A DNA stretch of 64,000 nucleotides from Thuidium tamariscinum (taxonomy: Eukaryota > Streptophyta > Bryopsida > Hypnales > Thuidiaceae), in assembly GCA_947034885.2 (NCBI GenBank), contig OX344750.2, forward strand, positions 2,666,001 through 2,730,000, written 5' to 3'. Shown here piece after piece: positions 25,101 to 37,100 of the stretch. The number at the start of each line of letters is the position of its first letter. Position 1 is the stretch's first letter. The notes under the pieces are model-generated. The model ran no database searches and was not told the DNA's origin. It saw nothing but the letters and a program-made list of their open reading frames with translations. The position numbers were made by a program, and so were the translations under genes.

Positions 25101-27510
25101 CCTTGTCATGACCTAATGTCACAAAAAAGGTCACATTTTCATCCAAAATTTGTTTCATTCAATCCATTTTTTCTTAAATTCAATCAATGTTACACTGCAA
25201 TAAGTATGTGCTAGTATAATATAAATATGGATATGGATTTCTATACACATATGGTAAACTATCGTCTTTTTATTGCTAAGTGATTATAGGATATCATTTA
25301 GGATACTAAGGCTTAGATTAAGGGAGCTTTCTACAAGTACAATTCCTTATATTAATGAAAAATTGAATTCCAATGTTTTAAATCTATATAGTTCCTTGTA
25401 ATTTTTCATTAATCTCAATATCATTTTAGATGGTGTATTTGAGTGCATTGAGTGAATATGTATTCAAATCCATCGTTCTTCAAGCTAGCTTTCGAGCTTT
25501 TGCCTCTAGGAGTATAGGGCCTACTTTATATAGGTTAAACCCTTAACTTTAAAAAGATAAGACCTATTACTACTATATTTTGCAAAAATGATCTAATTTT
25601 GGACTAGTAGCTAGGTGTTTTATCATTTCTTCAATGATGTGGAAAATATTACCACTATATTATTTCTTCATCCAGTGACCATTTTTTCACTTCAATATCT
25701 TTGTAGGGTTAATACAAAACCATTACAATCCAAAATTTGAAATTATTTAAATATTATTTATTTAGTATCATCATCATCAATAAAGACAAATTAGTATTGA
25801 ACAAAAGTATTAGTGACCAAACATACCCTTTGGGAATAGATATGGATTGTATATGCTAAAGTTGAAGAATAAACCTTATAAATTCAAACCAATTTTCATG
25901 TATTATACATTGATTTATTAAAAAAAAACTCTAGAATGTGAACATTGTGACAAAATGACAATGAAATAGCCTATGCTAAACTTTCCCTAACCAACTAAAA
26001 CCACCTAAGGTATGTGAATCCAAATTTGTCAATTGAAATGAATGCAATTTAAATATTTTAGGTCTCAATTTTAGGTGAGGGAAGCCTTTCAATGAATAAG
26101 CATCCATTGAATTTCATTTAAATTGCACCTAGTAAAGATGAATTATATGGTTAAGTGTCTATTCAAGTGAGAATGTTTGAATAAGATAGAAGATACTATT
26201 TATTTCATTTGGCAAGCATTTAGCTTCTCTATAATGATTTTTTAGGGATTTAACTAGGAATTGTAGAGATATGTGGGGCGCAAGAGCCAAACTTGATGAA
26301 TAGAAGTTTTTATTAGTATATATAAATGTTGCAACTTCAAAATAAAAAGTTGTAGATCTCGCTAATAAGTGCAATTTAATAAATGAACTAATGACTTGTT
26401 GTAGTTGCATAAGGTTAAACATTATCAACAAACTTAAGATTGGTATCCTTTACTTTGGGTTTTGTAAACAATTTTATCATTTTATATATTAATTTGTTCA
26501 AATAAAATATTTGTTGCTATATGATAGTTAAACCTAAACTACATTTTTAGTTTAGCTATCCATACATCTCCTAATTTTGAAATGCACAATGAACATTAAA
26601 AAAAACATAACTTACATAGACCAAAGAATGATGTAAAAAAAGATCTACATGACCAATTAGACTAATCGATCTTTTTATATTTAGTGTAGACTATTGCAAA
26701 ACCAAGTTTCCATAGGAGTGAAATGTGGACTTAAAATTCATTCCTAAAATCCTTGTATATTATTAACATTAATTGAAGATATACCATCAATACAAACTTT
26801 AAGTAGATATTAATTGATTTGTATGAAGAGTTTGTAGTCCAAACTTTGTAGTTCTCAAAGCAACTTAATTACTTGAACTATAAAAGCATTCTATATGTGG
26901 AATGTTTAACAATAAGCAATGCCACTTCATAATTGATCAATTTACTCTATGAACAATATATAATAAATAGGTTCAAACAATTGGTATTTTCTACCAACAA
27001 TACCTCAAGATATTAATGTGATCTTCCCAATCAAAAGCACTGAGTCAAGTATAGTTTGAAACATGGGTGAATTTGCCGATGCACTCAAAAAACTTTACAT
27101 CATTACATTAATTGATATCAAACTCACATTATTCTAGAAATCCTACCATTTTTCTCCTGTTAGAAGACCATCTTTATAAGAAAAATCATATCTAGATGTT
27201 GATATCCAAGAAGAACCATTAGAATGATGAAAAGGAAATTGTTAAGGATAATAGTTAAACAATTTTATGTGTAGGAGAAAATTGAAAGAAATTTATAGGA
27301 ATCCAAAAAATACCTTTGTACTTACAAAAAGATTTCTCATGAAAATGGTCTATAACTCATATAAGGATTATTACAAAACAAAATCAAAGTAGTATCAAAG
27401 TCGATATAAAAGAAGGCAGTTTCAAAACCAAGTTTCAGAACTCTTCCTTAGTACTTTGAAGAAAGAAGAATTGCTTTGCACCCAATTGCACACCTATATT
27501 GGTAACAACC
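22180..27510. other. Long AT-rich stretch without recognised genes
   Basis: More than 5 kb of A/T-rich sequence with only short open frames and no plausible splice-joined protein. Apart from the hexamer repeat at 24445-24478 I see no repeat boundary I can defend. Confidence 0.5.
24445..24478. repeat. (ATGACT)n minisatellite
   Basis: More than five perfect copies of the hexamer. The alternating Val-Ile frame on the minus strand is a by-product of the repeat. Confidence 0.95.
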
Positions 27511-28785
27511 CTAGTGGATGCAAAAGCCTTCGGTGCCATCACCGCAAGGGCCTACAAAATACCCAGCCGGGTATGGCCCGGCGGCACCCAAGTAGTTGAT
27601 GAACATCATTGGGCATAGGCTCCCAAAGTTGTTCACTAGTGCTTCGTATTGGCAAGCCTTAGCATTGAATGCTACACAACAAGTTGCACTTGCTCCATTG
27701 CTAGTTGTTGGGCATGCTGCCGTCACATCTGTATACGAAACTTGCGAGAAGTCCGTTGCGCAATAGTCTATACAGAAGAATCAATAACCGAAACACACAC
27801 AAAAACCCACAGTTCCAATCTTAGTCAAATCATCCCACAGAATTTCAATGGAATTTCAAAGGGAGTTTCTATAGTTGCATTATATCACAAGAGTAAACAC
27901 GAACTAGATAATGGGTGTGCAGGATTACAATCTGATTACAAGTTGAAGGATCTTCTGAAAGGTACAATGATAATCAGGTTGTTACGTGCGGCATGCAGGA
28001 AGCGCAAACTTCCAAAGCAACTTCAATTCAGTTGACAAGTTCTGATAACCAAAAATGAGATGCATACTTTCACTGAAAATTTCCGATTAGATGGAGATTC
28101 CCTTTACTTCAGTGAAACAGTACTAAAGAAGATGCAAATAAGTGAAGAGAATTTCAGCTGAGCAACCTGATAGAATAGCAGATCGGAGTTGGAGCAAGGA
28201 AACTCTCACAGGCACTTAATATGCTAATCAATCACTGAGGAGAAATTAAGGTTTTGGAGCATTACTGGACATGGGAGACGCAATGGTGTTGTATCCAGCT
28301 GTTGTTGCTGTTGCTCCGACGGCTCTGGCTGCAACAAAAGCGAATTCTAGAACTAAGTTAGCGCCATTTCTTCCTTTCTAAGATGCACACATCCTTGCTC
28401 GCAGCTGTGAGTGCACTACTCTCCGAGCGCCATGGATGCTTTTCACCCTTTCAGGACAGAGAATTCGTGCGTTTTAAATGGCTGATTATGAAGTAAAGAA
28501 TCAATTATTTGTATGCAGACAGAGCGAATGATTTTTTGGATCAACAAAACGAATGAAGAACATTGTCGATAAAAAATAAAGGAGATAATACAAAGGAAAG
28601 TCCCCATATAAGGCTCTAAAAAATGTTATGAAAAGAAAACACGAAGAGGAGTCCATCATCATGGAGCCGTGCTAACCAGAACTTCGACATCAATGAAGGG
28701 AATTACCGCATACAGAACTCTTTGGAAGACACAGAAGCAGTGTCACCAGAAGTGCCATAACTCTTACGTGCACGTAGTTAGCCAT
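27511..28785 (-). CDS. LLG: LORELEI/LLG-like cysteine-rich secreted protein
   Basis: Three exons (28707-28785, 28266-28328, 27511-27767) join at phase 1 both times, through donors TGCG|GTAATT and CCA|GTAATG, giving 132 aa. Residues 1-26 are a signal peptide (VMALLVTLLLCLP, then SSVC). The core follows the LORELEI pattern: YCATDFSQVSYTDVTAAC, ATCCVAFNAKAC, LCPMMFINYL, GPYPAGYF, GPCGDGTEGFC. Family members are co-receptors and chaperones of CrRLK1L kinases such as FERONIA and bind RALF peptides. Usual members continue after the last Cys into a GPI-anchor signal; this frame stops two residues later (CIH-stop), and I see no alternative donor that restores a hydrophobic tail. It may therefore be a secreted, unanchored form. 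Family assignment is by eye from cysteine spacing. Confidence 0.8.
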
Positions 28786-30325
28786 GCTCCAAGGTCTGAA
28801 AACACAAATCCGGTGCTCAACAACAATCCAGCTAATAAGTTCAGTGCGTGCAACCAATTCTTCAATGCAGGAACAAAGAAAAAGTAGAAGAGGTGTAAGC
28901 ATTGTACCTGATTTTGAGATAAGACAGTGTTGAAAGATGTGAAGGAAGTCCGAGTGTAGAGACTCATGATTCAATTGCTGCCACGCGTGGGCAGGTGTCA
29001 TGCAAGTTTATTGAAGTTGCACCTAATCACTTGCAGGTTTGTACTGCAATCACTGATAAGGAACATGTAAGAATCATGCATGGATGGTCATGTTGAAGGA
29101 CAACAACAGTGACTGCCATTACTAACTTCCCGCACGCGGCTGGATTCAGAATTTTCCTGACCTCTCAACAAACTTCTACAGTAATGAAGCTGTGTTCTTA
29201 TCATTAATGCCGGACTCTAAAAGTGAAAGCTATTGGAATTATTGTCCCAGGTAACTGCCTTGAGGAGGTTGGTTTTCACAACGGAGGTATCCTGAATGCT
29301 GCATTACATAACATTCTGGAAGAACTTCCGTAACACTCTGCAGAAAAAAATCCAGATTGTCACACTTTTATTGCCCAGTTCTGAAATCATGTCAGGTTGG
29401 AGGCACTAAAAGCTATGGGAAGAAGACAGGCATTGGCCGCTCACTGAGTGCTACACATACTCTCAATGTCAGACATTCGGGTTTCTAATTTGGGTTGCCA
29501 ACCGAGAAGCATGAGGTCTCAAAACAATAAGGATGTTTTGAAATGCCAACCTGGTTTTGCTTTTAGTACGTGGACCGATCGGGTTGCCGTCCTTCAGGTT
29601 GGTTACTCAAGCAGCCCTGAGAATTTGAAAAAGAGGAAGCTGGAGAGACTACAAAAGAAATGCAGGAAACAATATCAAATAGGCTCAAACAAGCGGTAAT
29701 GTGGACGTATGCAAATCCGTCCATTAAGCACATAAATGGTACATTGATCATAGAGTCCGTAGGACTTATCGAAACTGTCTCCTAAATCCTAACGGGCATT
29801 CCCAGAGACAACTCTCATCTCCCAAAGCAGTTGCCTATTGCCGTCCCGAGGGGTCTGGTCGCATCCCATGCATCTCCTCTTGGCTACCTACCAGACTCCA
29901 CAGGAGTGGCATGAGACCCAGCTATCAATGAACTTTAATTTCTAAATGAAAGTGTCGAAAACTTGGATCACATCCCTTTGCAGCTGACTGTATAGCAACT
30001 GGAACATGGCATAGAGCAAGTTTGCAAGAAGGAGCTAAATCGAGACCCTTCCCAAAAGCACCTCCAAGATTTTTGCCTATAAAGTAAATATTCATTTCAA
30101 GGATATACCCTATCTGAAGAGGGAAGTCCAGGATCAATTTGAGATACACTTATAATCAAAACTTTGAAAATTCATAGTTTATTCAAGCAATGCCCAAAAG
30201 GTAAATACCAAAGCACCTTGGAGTCCTCTTTCAATACCCAATAATATCCAACAAAATTTAGGTTAGTCCAATACTAGGAACATCCTCAGCTGATGCTTGT
30301 TCTGACCATAATATGTGTAGTTACC
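28786..30325. other. Intergenic: LLG-like promoter and 3' flank of the LptF-like gene
   Basis: Base composition is higher in GC than in the deserts, but no open frame here shows a domain. The plus-strand frame at 29448-29699 lacks homology signals and splice context. Confidence 0.5.
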
Positions 30326-32565
30326 TTAAGGTGTAGAGAACAAGAAAGCAAGTGCCAAGACGGCTCCAGCAAAATTTGGTAACCAAGCTCCGAGGATGGG
30401 ACTGACGTAGCCCAACTGCACAAACAGTACCACCAGGTCAGCATCTAGGATGCATTGACATGTTTCAAGCATTCACTGGACTATCTTCTCTCAGTTCGAG
30501 GTTCTTACTCCAGAGACTTCAGAATGTTTTTCTAGAAATAAGACAAGACAATCCTGCATATCCAGATATTGGGGTGGTAAGGGCTATTGACCTGACTAAA
30601 TAGGGATCCAAACACGGAGACAATGTAGTAGCCAAAGACGATAACGAATGTAAAGGCCAATCCAACCTGTGGAAGATCGGTACAGGAGAGCGTAAGGTAC
30701 GTCAAGGGAATCATCAAAGTGGATTGTAGAAATCTATATCCACCTGAAATTTCAATTTTAGATGACTAACAATTCGTTCTAACGGAAAATGCTGTGGAAA
30801 ATACAACGTCTCTTCATCAGCATGACAAAGTTAATGGTCACCAAGCCAGTCCCGCCAATTTCCAAATTTTCCGGAATAAATAGTTTTTGGACACCATATG
30901 AATGAACTATGAATTTTCAAGGTTTACCCGAAATCGACATAAGCTCTCAAGAATCCAGGCTGTACAATTAAGCAAGAATCTGTGGGGTCGGATTTAGGCT
31001 GCAATTAGGCGCGGCTACCTTAAATGTCTACGGTCACTTGTCCATGATGGGGTTGCCTACTGTCAAAAATGGTGGTCTGAACCCCCCCCCCACTTTGAAA
31101 TTGAACTGAAATTCCATAAGAAATTCATATATAGTACGAAAAAATGTGATCTCACAGATTGGCAATTGTTCCAAAAGATCTCTGCACGGCTCTATACCTC
31201 TCTCAAACATAAAAGTCCATACGTTGAATTGCTTAAAATGACGTCTGAAACCTCCCACATGTGAAATCAATCGTAGACTGCATTTCTAAGATCAAATTTC
31301 CTCGTTTATGAATCTAATTTGTGCAATTTAGACCGGCAAAACCTACCGGTAATCAATTTGGATCGAGGATTTCTCATGGTGGCTCCCTCATCTTGAAATC
31401 CCTGCAAGAGTAGGGTGACTGGTTTGCATCACATGGCACAAGAAGTAACCACTTCAATGTAATGCTAAGGGAGTAGAAAGGAATACAAGAGTATAAACTT
31501 GTGGTGAAAAAACGCTGTCACTACCTACAACCGCAGACTATATCAAAAACTTGCCTGCTCACACAGCAGTATAAGCAAATCAACCCTCAATAAAGACTGC
31601 TATAAAAAGGCACACCATCGGGATTGAAATTACCTCCATTTGCACGAAAGTGACCGTAAGCAATGAGTTTAAGCCATCGAATCCCCGAGCGTAAATCAGG
31701 TGTTCAAGCCGGTGCTTTCTACAATCAATTGACGTAAAATTAGACTGGTTAAATTCATGAAAAAATATTTCATGAAATGCAATCATCTCAACGGGGAGTA
31801 TCAACAACTAAAAGATTCTGCAGCTTGCAATTTAGAAGAGATCATAAGCCACTGGGACAGAGAGCAAAATATTCAAAGAAGACAGTAACGCACTGTTGTT
31901 CAAACGAGATGAGGACATATTAACCTGAATACTGGATATATAACAGGCCGGCTGAAGGCAGCTGAGGACGTCCTGGTCGTCTGCCAGACGCCCGCAGGAT
32001 TGCATCAAACAAAAGCTCCTAGAAGTGAGCACAAAACTGCCAACATTCAACAGTGGCCTGAAAAAACCTACTGTGCTACAAAAAATTCATATGTCAAGAG
32101 AAAAAAATTGACTCGAACCAAAGATCATATTCTGAACAGAAAAAAATCTGCCGTATATGCCCTTCATTGATTCTACTGTTCTAAAAATCAGTGCCACCTA
32201 AATTATATTTTCACAATGTGATCAGTCGAATTGATTATTTCACCTTGAATACTTGATCCTCTAAATTTAGTCAGAACATCACAGAGCAAGGAATAGCACT
32301 GCGAAAATACGAAGTTTCACTCAAATTTCGTAACCCCAACCCTAATCCCTCCATCAATTGCAAGCACCGTCCTCAGCCTCAAAACGCAACAGCGTCACTA
32401 GCCGATCGAGACACCCAGCGCCGCAGTTCCCAGAACCAAAGGGGGAAGAGGCTCCCGCACCAAGTAGCCATCCAATATTGCCACCAAGCTACTTCGGGCT
32501 CCTTCTTCATCTCCAGGTCTGACACTACTCCCAGACCTCATTGCCCTAATCTTCCACTTTGTCAT
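30326..32565 (-). CDS. LptF/LptG (YjgP/YjgQ) permease-like protein, exons partly resolved
   Basis: The exons with consistent phases are: 2 (ending 31925, start near 31961 or 31980), 3 (31634-31718), 4 (31347-31401), 5 (30592-30743) and 6 (30326-30415, stop). They read RPVIYPVFRKHRLEHLIYARGFDG and onwards, like the periplasmic jellyroll of bacterial LptF/G. Next come LMIPLTYLTL and VGLAFTFVIVFGYYIVSVFG, then LGYVSPILGAWLPN and a last membrane helix, which is the family's C-terminal signature. A first exon (from ATG 32565) carries the N-terminal signature LDGYLVREPLPPLVLG. The segment expected between, holding membrane helices 2-3, was not found in the roughly 400 bp available, and the exon 1 donor is unclear. 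In bacteria LptF/G extract lipopolysaccharide from the inner membrane. A plastid-envelope role here is inference from cyanobacterial ancestry. A shortened or decaying gene is possible. Confidence 0.6.
32338..32345. promoter_or_regulatory. AACCCTAA motif within the LptF-like gene
   Basis: Exact match in the presumed first intron. A further AAACCCTAA lies upstream at 32903-32911. Function is inferred only. Confidence 0.3.
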
Positions 32566-32902
32566 CTGCCATTCTCCACACAAGGCCAGCAACAACGTCC
32601 TCTCTCTCCATCCCTGGAGCTGAATCTCCGTTGCAGGAGTGGCGCATGCATAAAATGCAAACACCGACTCGCTCTAGCTCGGTTTTCAAAATTTCTCGAT
32701 CGAGACTTCACACCGGAGCAAGTGGCATTGCAAAGGAAAGAGGAGCCAAAGGGATTAGGCGACGTAGACAGCGCCATCAGAGAGAAACTCTTCTCTACTT
32801 CCACTATGCACACAAATCGGCTAGCAAAAGGAAGACGCTAAGTTCGAGGATTTGATCGTCCCGTCATCGCTCATAAGGTATACAGACCGAAATTGCAACT
32901 GA

Positions 32903-32911
32903 AAACCCTAA
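32903..32911. promoter_or_regulatory. telo-box AAACCCTAA in the divergent promoter
   Basis: Exact telo-box about 340 bp upstream of the proposed LptF-like ATG, in the region shared with the BRIZ-type gene. Confidence 0.4.
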
Positions 32912-33286
32912 TTTTCACACCAATTCAGTCAATTCAGTCAGCCCTGATACATCCTACAAACAGAAAGTGACCATTATTCGCAATTTTGAAGAGTCTTCAG
33001 TAAATTTTCTTCAGAAGATCAATGGAATAGGTAGCGCTCCGAATATGCAGCCGCACGCATACATCCCAAAGGCTTGATAAATTGCTTGCGTCTCTCCGAC
33101 ACTTGATATTTGGGGGGAAAACGAGAAAATCAGCAAAAGCACTCGTCTCCGCCGGTGATTAGGAGAGACGGAAGGAACCTCCCTCACAAATAAATGTGGT
33201 AGATATTGGATTCTTCAATGTAGAGATGATGAACATTTCAGGGTGAAGACGCTTTCAGAGCACTGTCCCAACATAGCAACCAGGCA

Positions 33287-33662
33287 GCCTCGAGTTTGAG
33301 GGAGGGCTCCCTCCATCTGGGCCCTCCACGCCATTGACGGATCAGATGGAGGGAAGGTTGCTTGGGCAGCGTGCTAAATCTCATTTTACTAAGGGTTGAC
33401 AAGGGTTTGGGGTTTATATTTGTGTTGGGTTTTTTTGATATGTTTAAGTTCCCCTAACTAATTTGGGGTCTCTGATTCTGAATCTGAATTCAGAATTTGA
33501 AAAAAAAAAAAAAAAAAAAAAAAAAATTTAAGCGTTTTCCTTGAGGGTTTTGATGTATTATTTAACGCGCTCCCCAAAATCATATCGTGTCACGCCCTTC
33601 CATCTGGTCCGTCGATGTACCGAAGGGCCCCGATGCAGCGAGCCCTCCCTCAAACTCGAGGC
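33287..33662. repeat. Inverted repeat in the divergent promoter
   Basis: The left arm (33287-33357) begins GCCTCGAGTTTGAGGGAGGG. The right arm (33592-33662) is its reverse complement, perfect for the first 23 bases and then interrupted by scattered mismatches. Shared motifs further in are CATC-GGGCCCT, GACGGA and CAGATGGA. The spacer of about 234 bp holds a run of 27 A (33500-33526). It lies between the divergent LptF-like and BRIZ-type genes. Confidence 0.85.
33500..33526. repeat. poly(A) run of 27
   Basis: Uninterrupted A tract in the spacer of the inverted repeat. Likely a nucleosome-poor promoter element or a retroposition scar; the sequence does not tell which. Confidence 0.9.
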
Positions 33663-34151
33663 TGGCTGGAGACGAGGCTGTCCCAAGGTATGAATTGTTC
33701 GTTTGGCGGGCTGGTCTTCTTCGGCCGCGACAGGCTTGATTTCTTGCTTGCCACGATGGTGTTGTGGTTTTGAATCCCCGCCATAGAGTTTGACTCCCAA
33801 TTTTAAGCCAACGACCCGAACCTGTGATTCCGGCTGCTTGTTTTTTCGCCGTGATCTTTTGGTTGTGGTTAGTTCTCCTGCCGTTTTGACTCATTTTGTG
33901 ACGCATTGTGGGATTGCGAACTGGCTTCGTGTGGTTTAGAGTGAGGAGCGCTTGTTCTGTGGTGGTTTGTAGCTTTTGGTTGTAGAAGCGGTAGTGCAGT
34001 TAGGGCTTGCGTTCGCGGAATCGCTTCAAACATCCCTTTGAGAAGGAAAGATTCATTAAGGTTAGGTGTTTTTGTTCTATGTGCCGGAAGCGGGATATGA
34101 ACAAGAAGGTGCTCAGGGTGCCGGAGATTGAAGTGAAGGTAAGGATCCGTG

Positions 34152-37100
34152 ATGTTTAGCTTGAAGGTTCATGCCCTGGAACCCCTTTTCGAAGAAGTGT
34201 TGGATTCAATGTTGAGCTCTGATATAATGGCGGACGACGGTCTTTCCAACGAGCCTGCAAACTCGGGATCTGCCTCAAAAGATGGAGGAACTAGTGAAGG
34301 AAGAGACGATGCAAAACCGGCAGACGACGGGATCACCAGGACGATCAATTTTTCTTCTGGAAATCCACGAGTGGAAGCCACTCGTGGTGTCATGCATTTG
34401 TATAGGGACACAACGTCCGAGCCTGGTTCATTGGAGAAACTTCCGGTACAATTTAACCCTCTAATTTCCACTACTTTGTCTAAAGAATTTTGAAAGCAGA
34501 TTCCATTGACCTAAACAAGCGAGGTGAAATGTGACTCCTGCAAATTGTCCTTGATGGCAGTCTTTGAATGTTTACACAGAATTTTTAGCCACGTTCATCT
34601 CGGATACTTCTCTAAAATCCCTCCTGTTGAACCTTTTGGTGGTGCTAATTTCAGGTTGGCCGGAGTGAGCGATTATGTGTTTTGGCTGTTCCTAACCACA
34701 TGACGGGCTCTGACTTCTGTCAGTTCACAGGAGCTTTCATCGAGAATATCAAAGAGATGCGTTTTGTTAGGTGTTTGACTACGCCCAGAGACTTAACGGA
34801 TTGTAACTGAATTTTTGGAGTCTTACATCGTTATGGATACTGGATTTTGAAACATCCTCTACTTTTGTTTGGGGCATCATAAAATTGATGTCTTGAAATG
34901 TATGATTTTTCATTTCGCTGAAATTACTTGACGATTGTGTGAAAGGAATTCGGTTCATACGTTGGAGTGTTAATGTCCCGAATTACACGTCTATTCATGT
35001 TGTATTCACCCTCATCTTGCAGGAATGATGGGCAGACAGATAGGTACAGTGTGCTTATGACATTTGACTCGCAACAATTTGCTGACGACTTCTATCAGCA
35101 CTATAACTTGAAACCGTTTTCTTCGCTGGAGGTGAGATCTTCTCTTGCAATTCCATTTTTTAGTGGAACTAAGTTTGTGCCTGATTCAGTGCCTTGACTC
35201 TTAAGGCAGTGTAACATTGTAATGATGAAAGAAAGAGAATAAAGCTGGTTATGATCATATTCTGTTATAGCAACTGAACTTCAAGTTTCGTATAGTATAT
35301 GTAGCAACGTTTTCTTTAACGATGTGAAATGGGACGTAGAAATTTATCAGACAGTTTTTGTAGCCTTTATGTAGTTTAAGCGTTTCTAGACTCTTTTCCA
35401 CCGACATATTATTCAACTATCTGGTGATTGGTGTTGTCTGTATGATCTGCAAGCCAACAATTGATTTCGGAAGGTCAAGCTTTTATTTTTAGTCATTTTA
35501 TTTGGTTGAGCTACATATCGAAGTTGTTGAGGGCAAGTAATTATTGTGCTTTGCAGGCTGAGTTGTGCCATGTGCTGTTCACGGCAGACGTTCTGTTTAC
35601 AGAGACTGCAGAGCAAGCATCGACTCCTCCTTCAGGGCTTACAGAACTTCCTACTTGCCCTGTTTGTTTAGGTAATGCAGAATTCATCACTCTTTGAAAG
35701 TTCACCACTAATGACTTTATTTTGAAGTTTTGTCAGCACCGTTTATCTATATCTTAAGACAGATAGTTTGTTTTGTTTTGTTTGTTTTGTTTGTTTGTCA
35801 CGTTGAGATCTCCCGGCCCGTGGGTCTCCCGGGGGCGTGCTTGGTACCGTCGGAAAGCTCTCGGCGAGGAGGGGTGCACGGGCTTTGTTTCGTGGCATTC
35901 CGATTTACGGTGAAAAAGTTATTGAATTTCAAAGTATTTATGGTTCTCAAAAATTAGAAAATTACTTTTACTTTAGTGCTGACTGTGGCATCGGCACAGG
36001 GCCCACTAGTCAAAACGAAAGTAGCTTCTTATGGATTCCTCATTCATTTGGATGCGAGGTTTAGTTAGCAGATTCAACTTCTTCTGTCTGAGTTCCTTCA
36101 AGACTGTGAACTTGGATGAGCATGGCATGGAACCTAGTATTTAGCTTGGTTTACTTGATGTATGCAGAGAGACTAGACCAGCAAATTAGTGGAATACTCA
36201 CAACAGTCTGCAACCACTCTTTCCACAGCGCCTGTATTTCGAAATGGACCGATTCTTCTTGTCCAGTAAGTCCTAGAGCAGCACATATCACTCGTGTACT
36301 TGTTGAAGGGAATATAAGGCTTGAGAGTTGTTTTTTGACCACCATTTCCAGAAACTTGGGATGATATGTGACAGTTTTTGTACAGGTGTGCCGATACTGC
36401 CAGCAACAATCTGAGAATTCCACATGCTTTGTTTGTGGGACGTCAGAGAATCTTTGGATCTGTGTCATTTGTGGATTTGTTGGTTGTGGACGGTGCGTCT
36501 CCTTCTCGCCTTGCCTCCCTTGATTCTTCCTATACAACTTTTGTCCAACTAGTATGGACTACAATAACAACATAGCTTTATGATATGATACCGAGCTCTC
36601 ATGCTAATTCGCTAACTTGGTGTTTTCATCCATATTAATCAGCTGAACGGTAGTCTGATCGCCACCTTGTCATTGAATCCTTAGGTTTATAGCTATAGGA
36701 TCAGCTAGAGTTCAGCTATGCAGCATTTGATTTATTTGTAGAAGTTAAGTCTAACTGCTGATTGTTCCAGAATTGACCAAGTCGGTTTGTTTGATTAACA
36801 GTTACAAGGAGGGACATGCTGTAAATCATTGGAAGGAAAGTCAGCACTGCTACTCTCTGGACCTTGAGACTCAACGGGTGTGGGATTATGTGGGCGACGG
36901 CTACGTCCACCGACTTATACAGTCCAAAACTGATGGAAAGTTTGTTGAATTGCCTGCCCCCTGCCGGGATGGTAGTGATGATTGCTGCAATTGTGGAACT
37001 GACAACCAGGGAATGGAGTCAGCGTTGTATCACAGTAAATTAGATTCCGTATGTTCCTTGACCTATATCCCGTTTTCTCCTGAATCATTCTCTGCATTTT

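Noticed and set aside
27649..28035. 128-codon plus-strand frame
   Set aside because: Antisense to the LORELEI-like exon 3 and its intron. Its apparent cysteine richness is the reverse of that exon.
29448..29699. 83-codon plus-strand frame with a basic C-terminus
   Set aside because: Lysine/arginine runs only. No neighbouring exon or family resemblance.
32559..32855. 98-codon plus-strand and 83-codon minus-strand frames near the LptF-like start
   Set aside because: The plus frame has no domain. The minus frame looks a little like a transit peptide (MALSTSPNPFG) but has no donor joining it to the LDGYLVREP exon in phase.
35757..35910. Possible ribosomal DNA or organelle insert because of high GC
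   Set aside because: I could not match it to any conserved rRNA or organelle segment, so it is reported only as an unidentified GC-rich insert.
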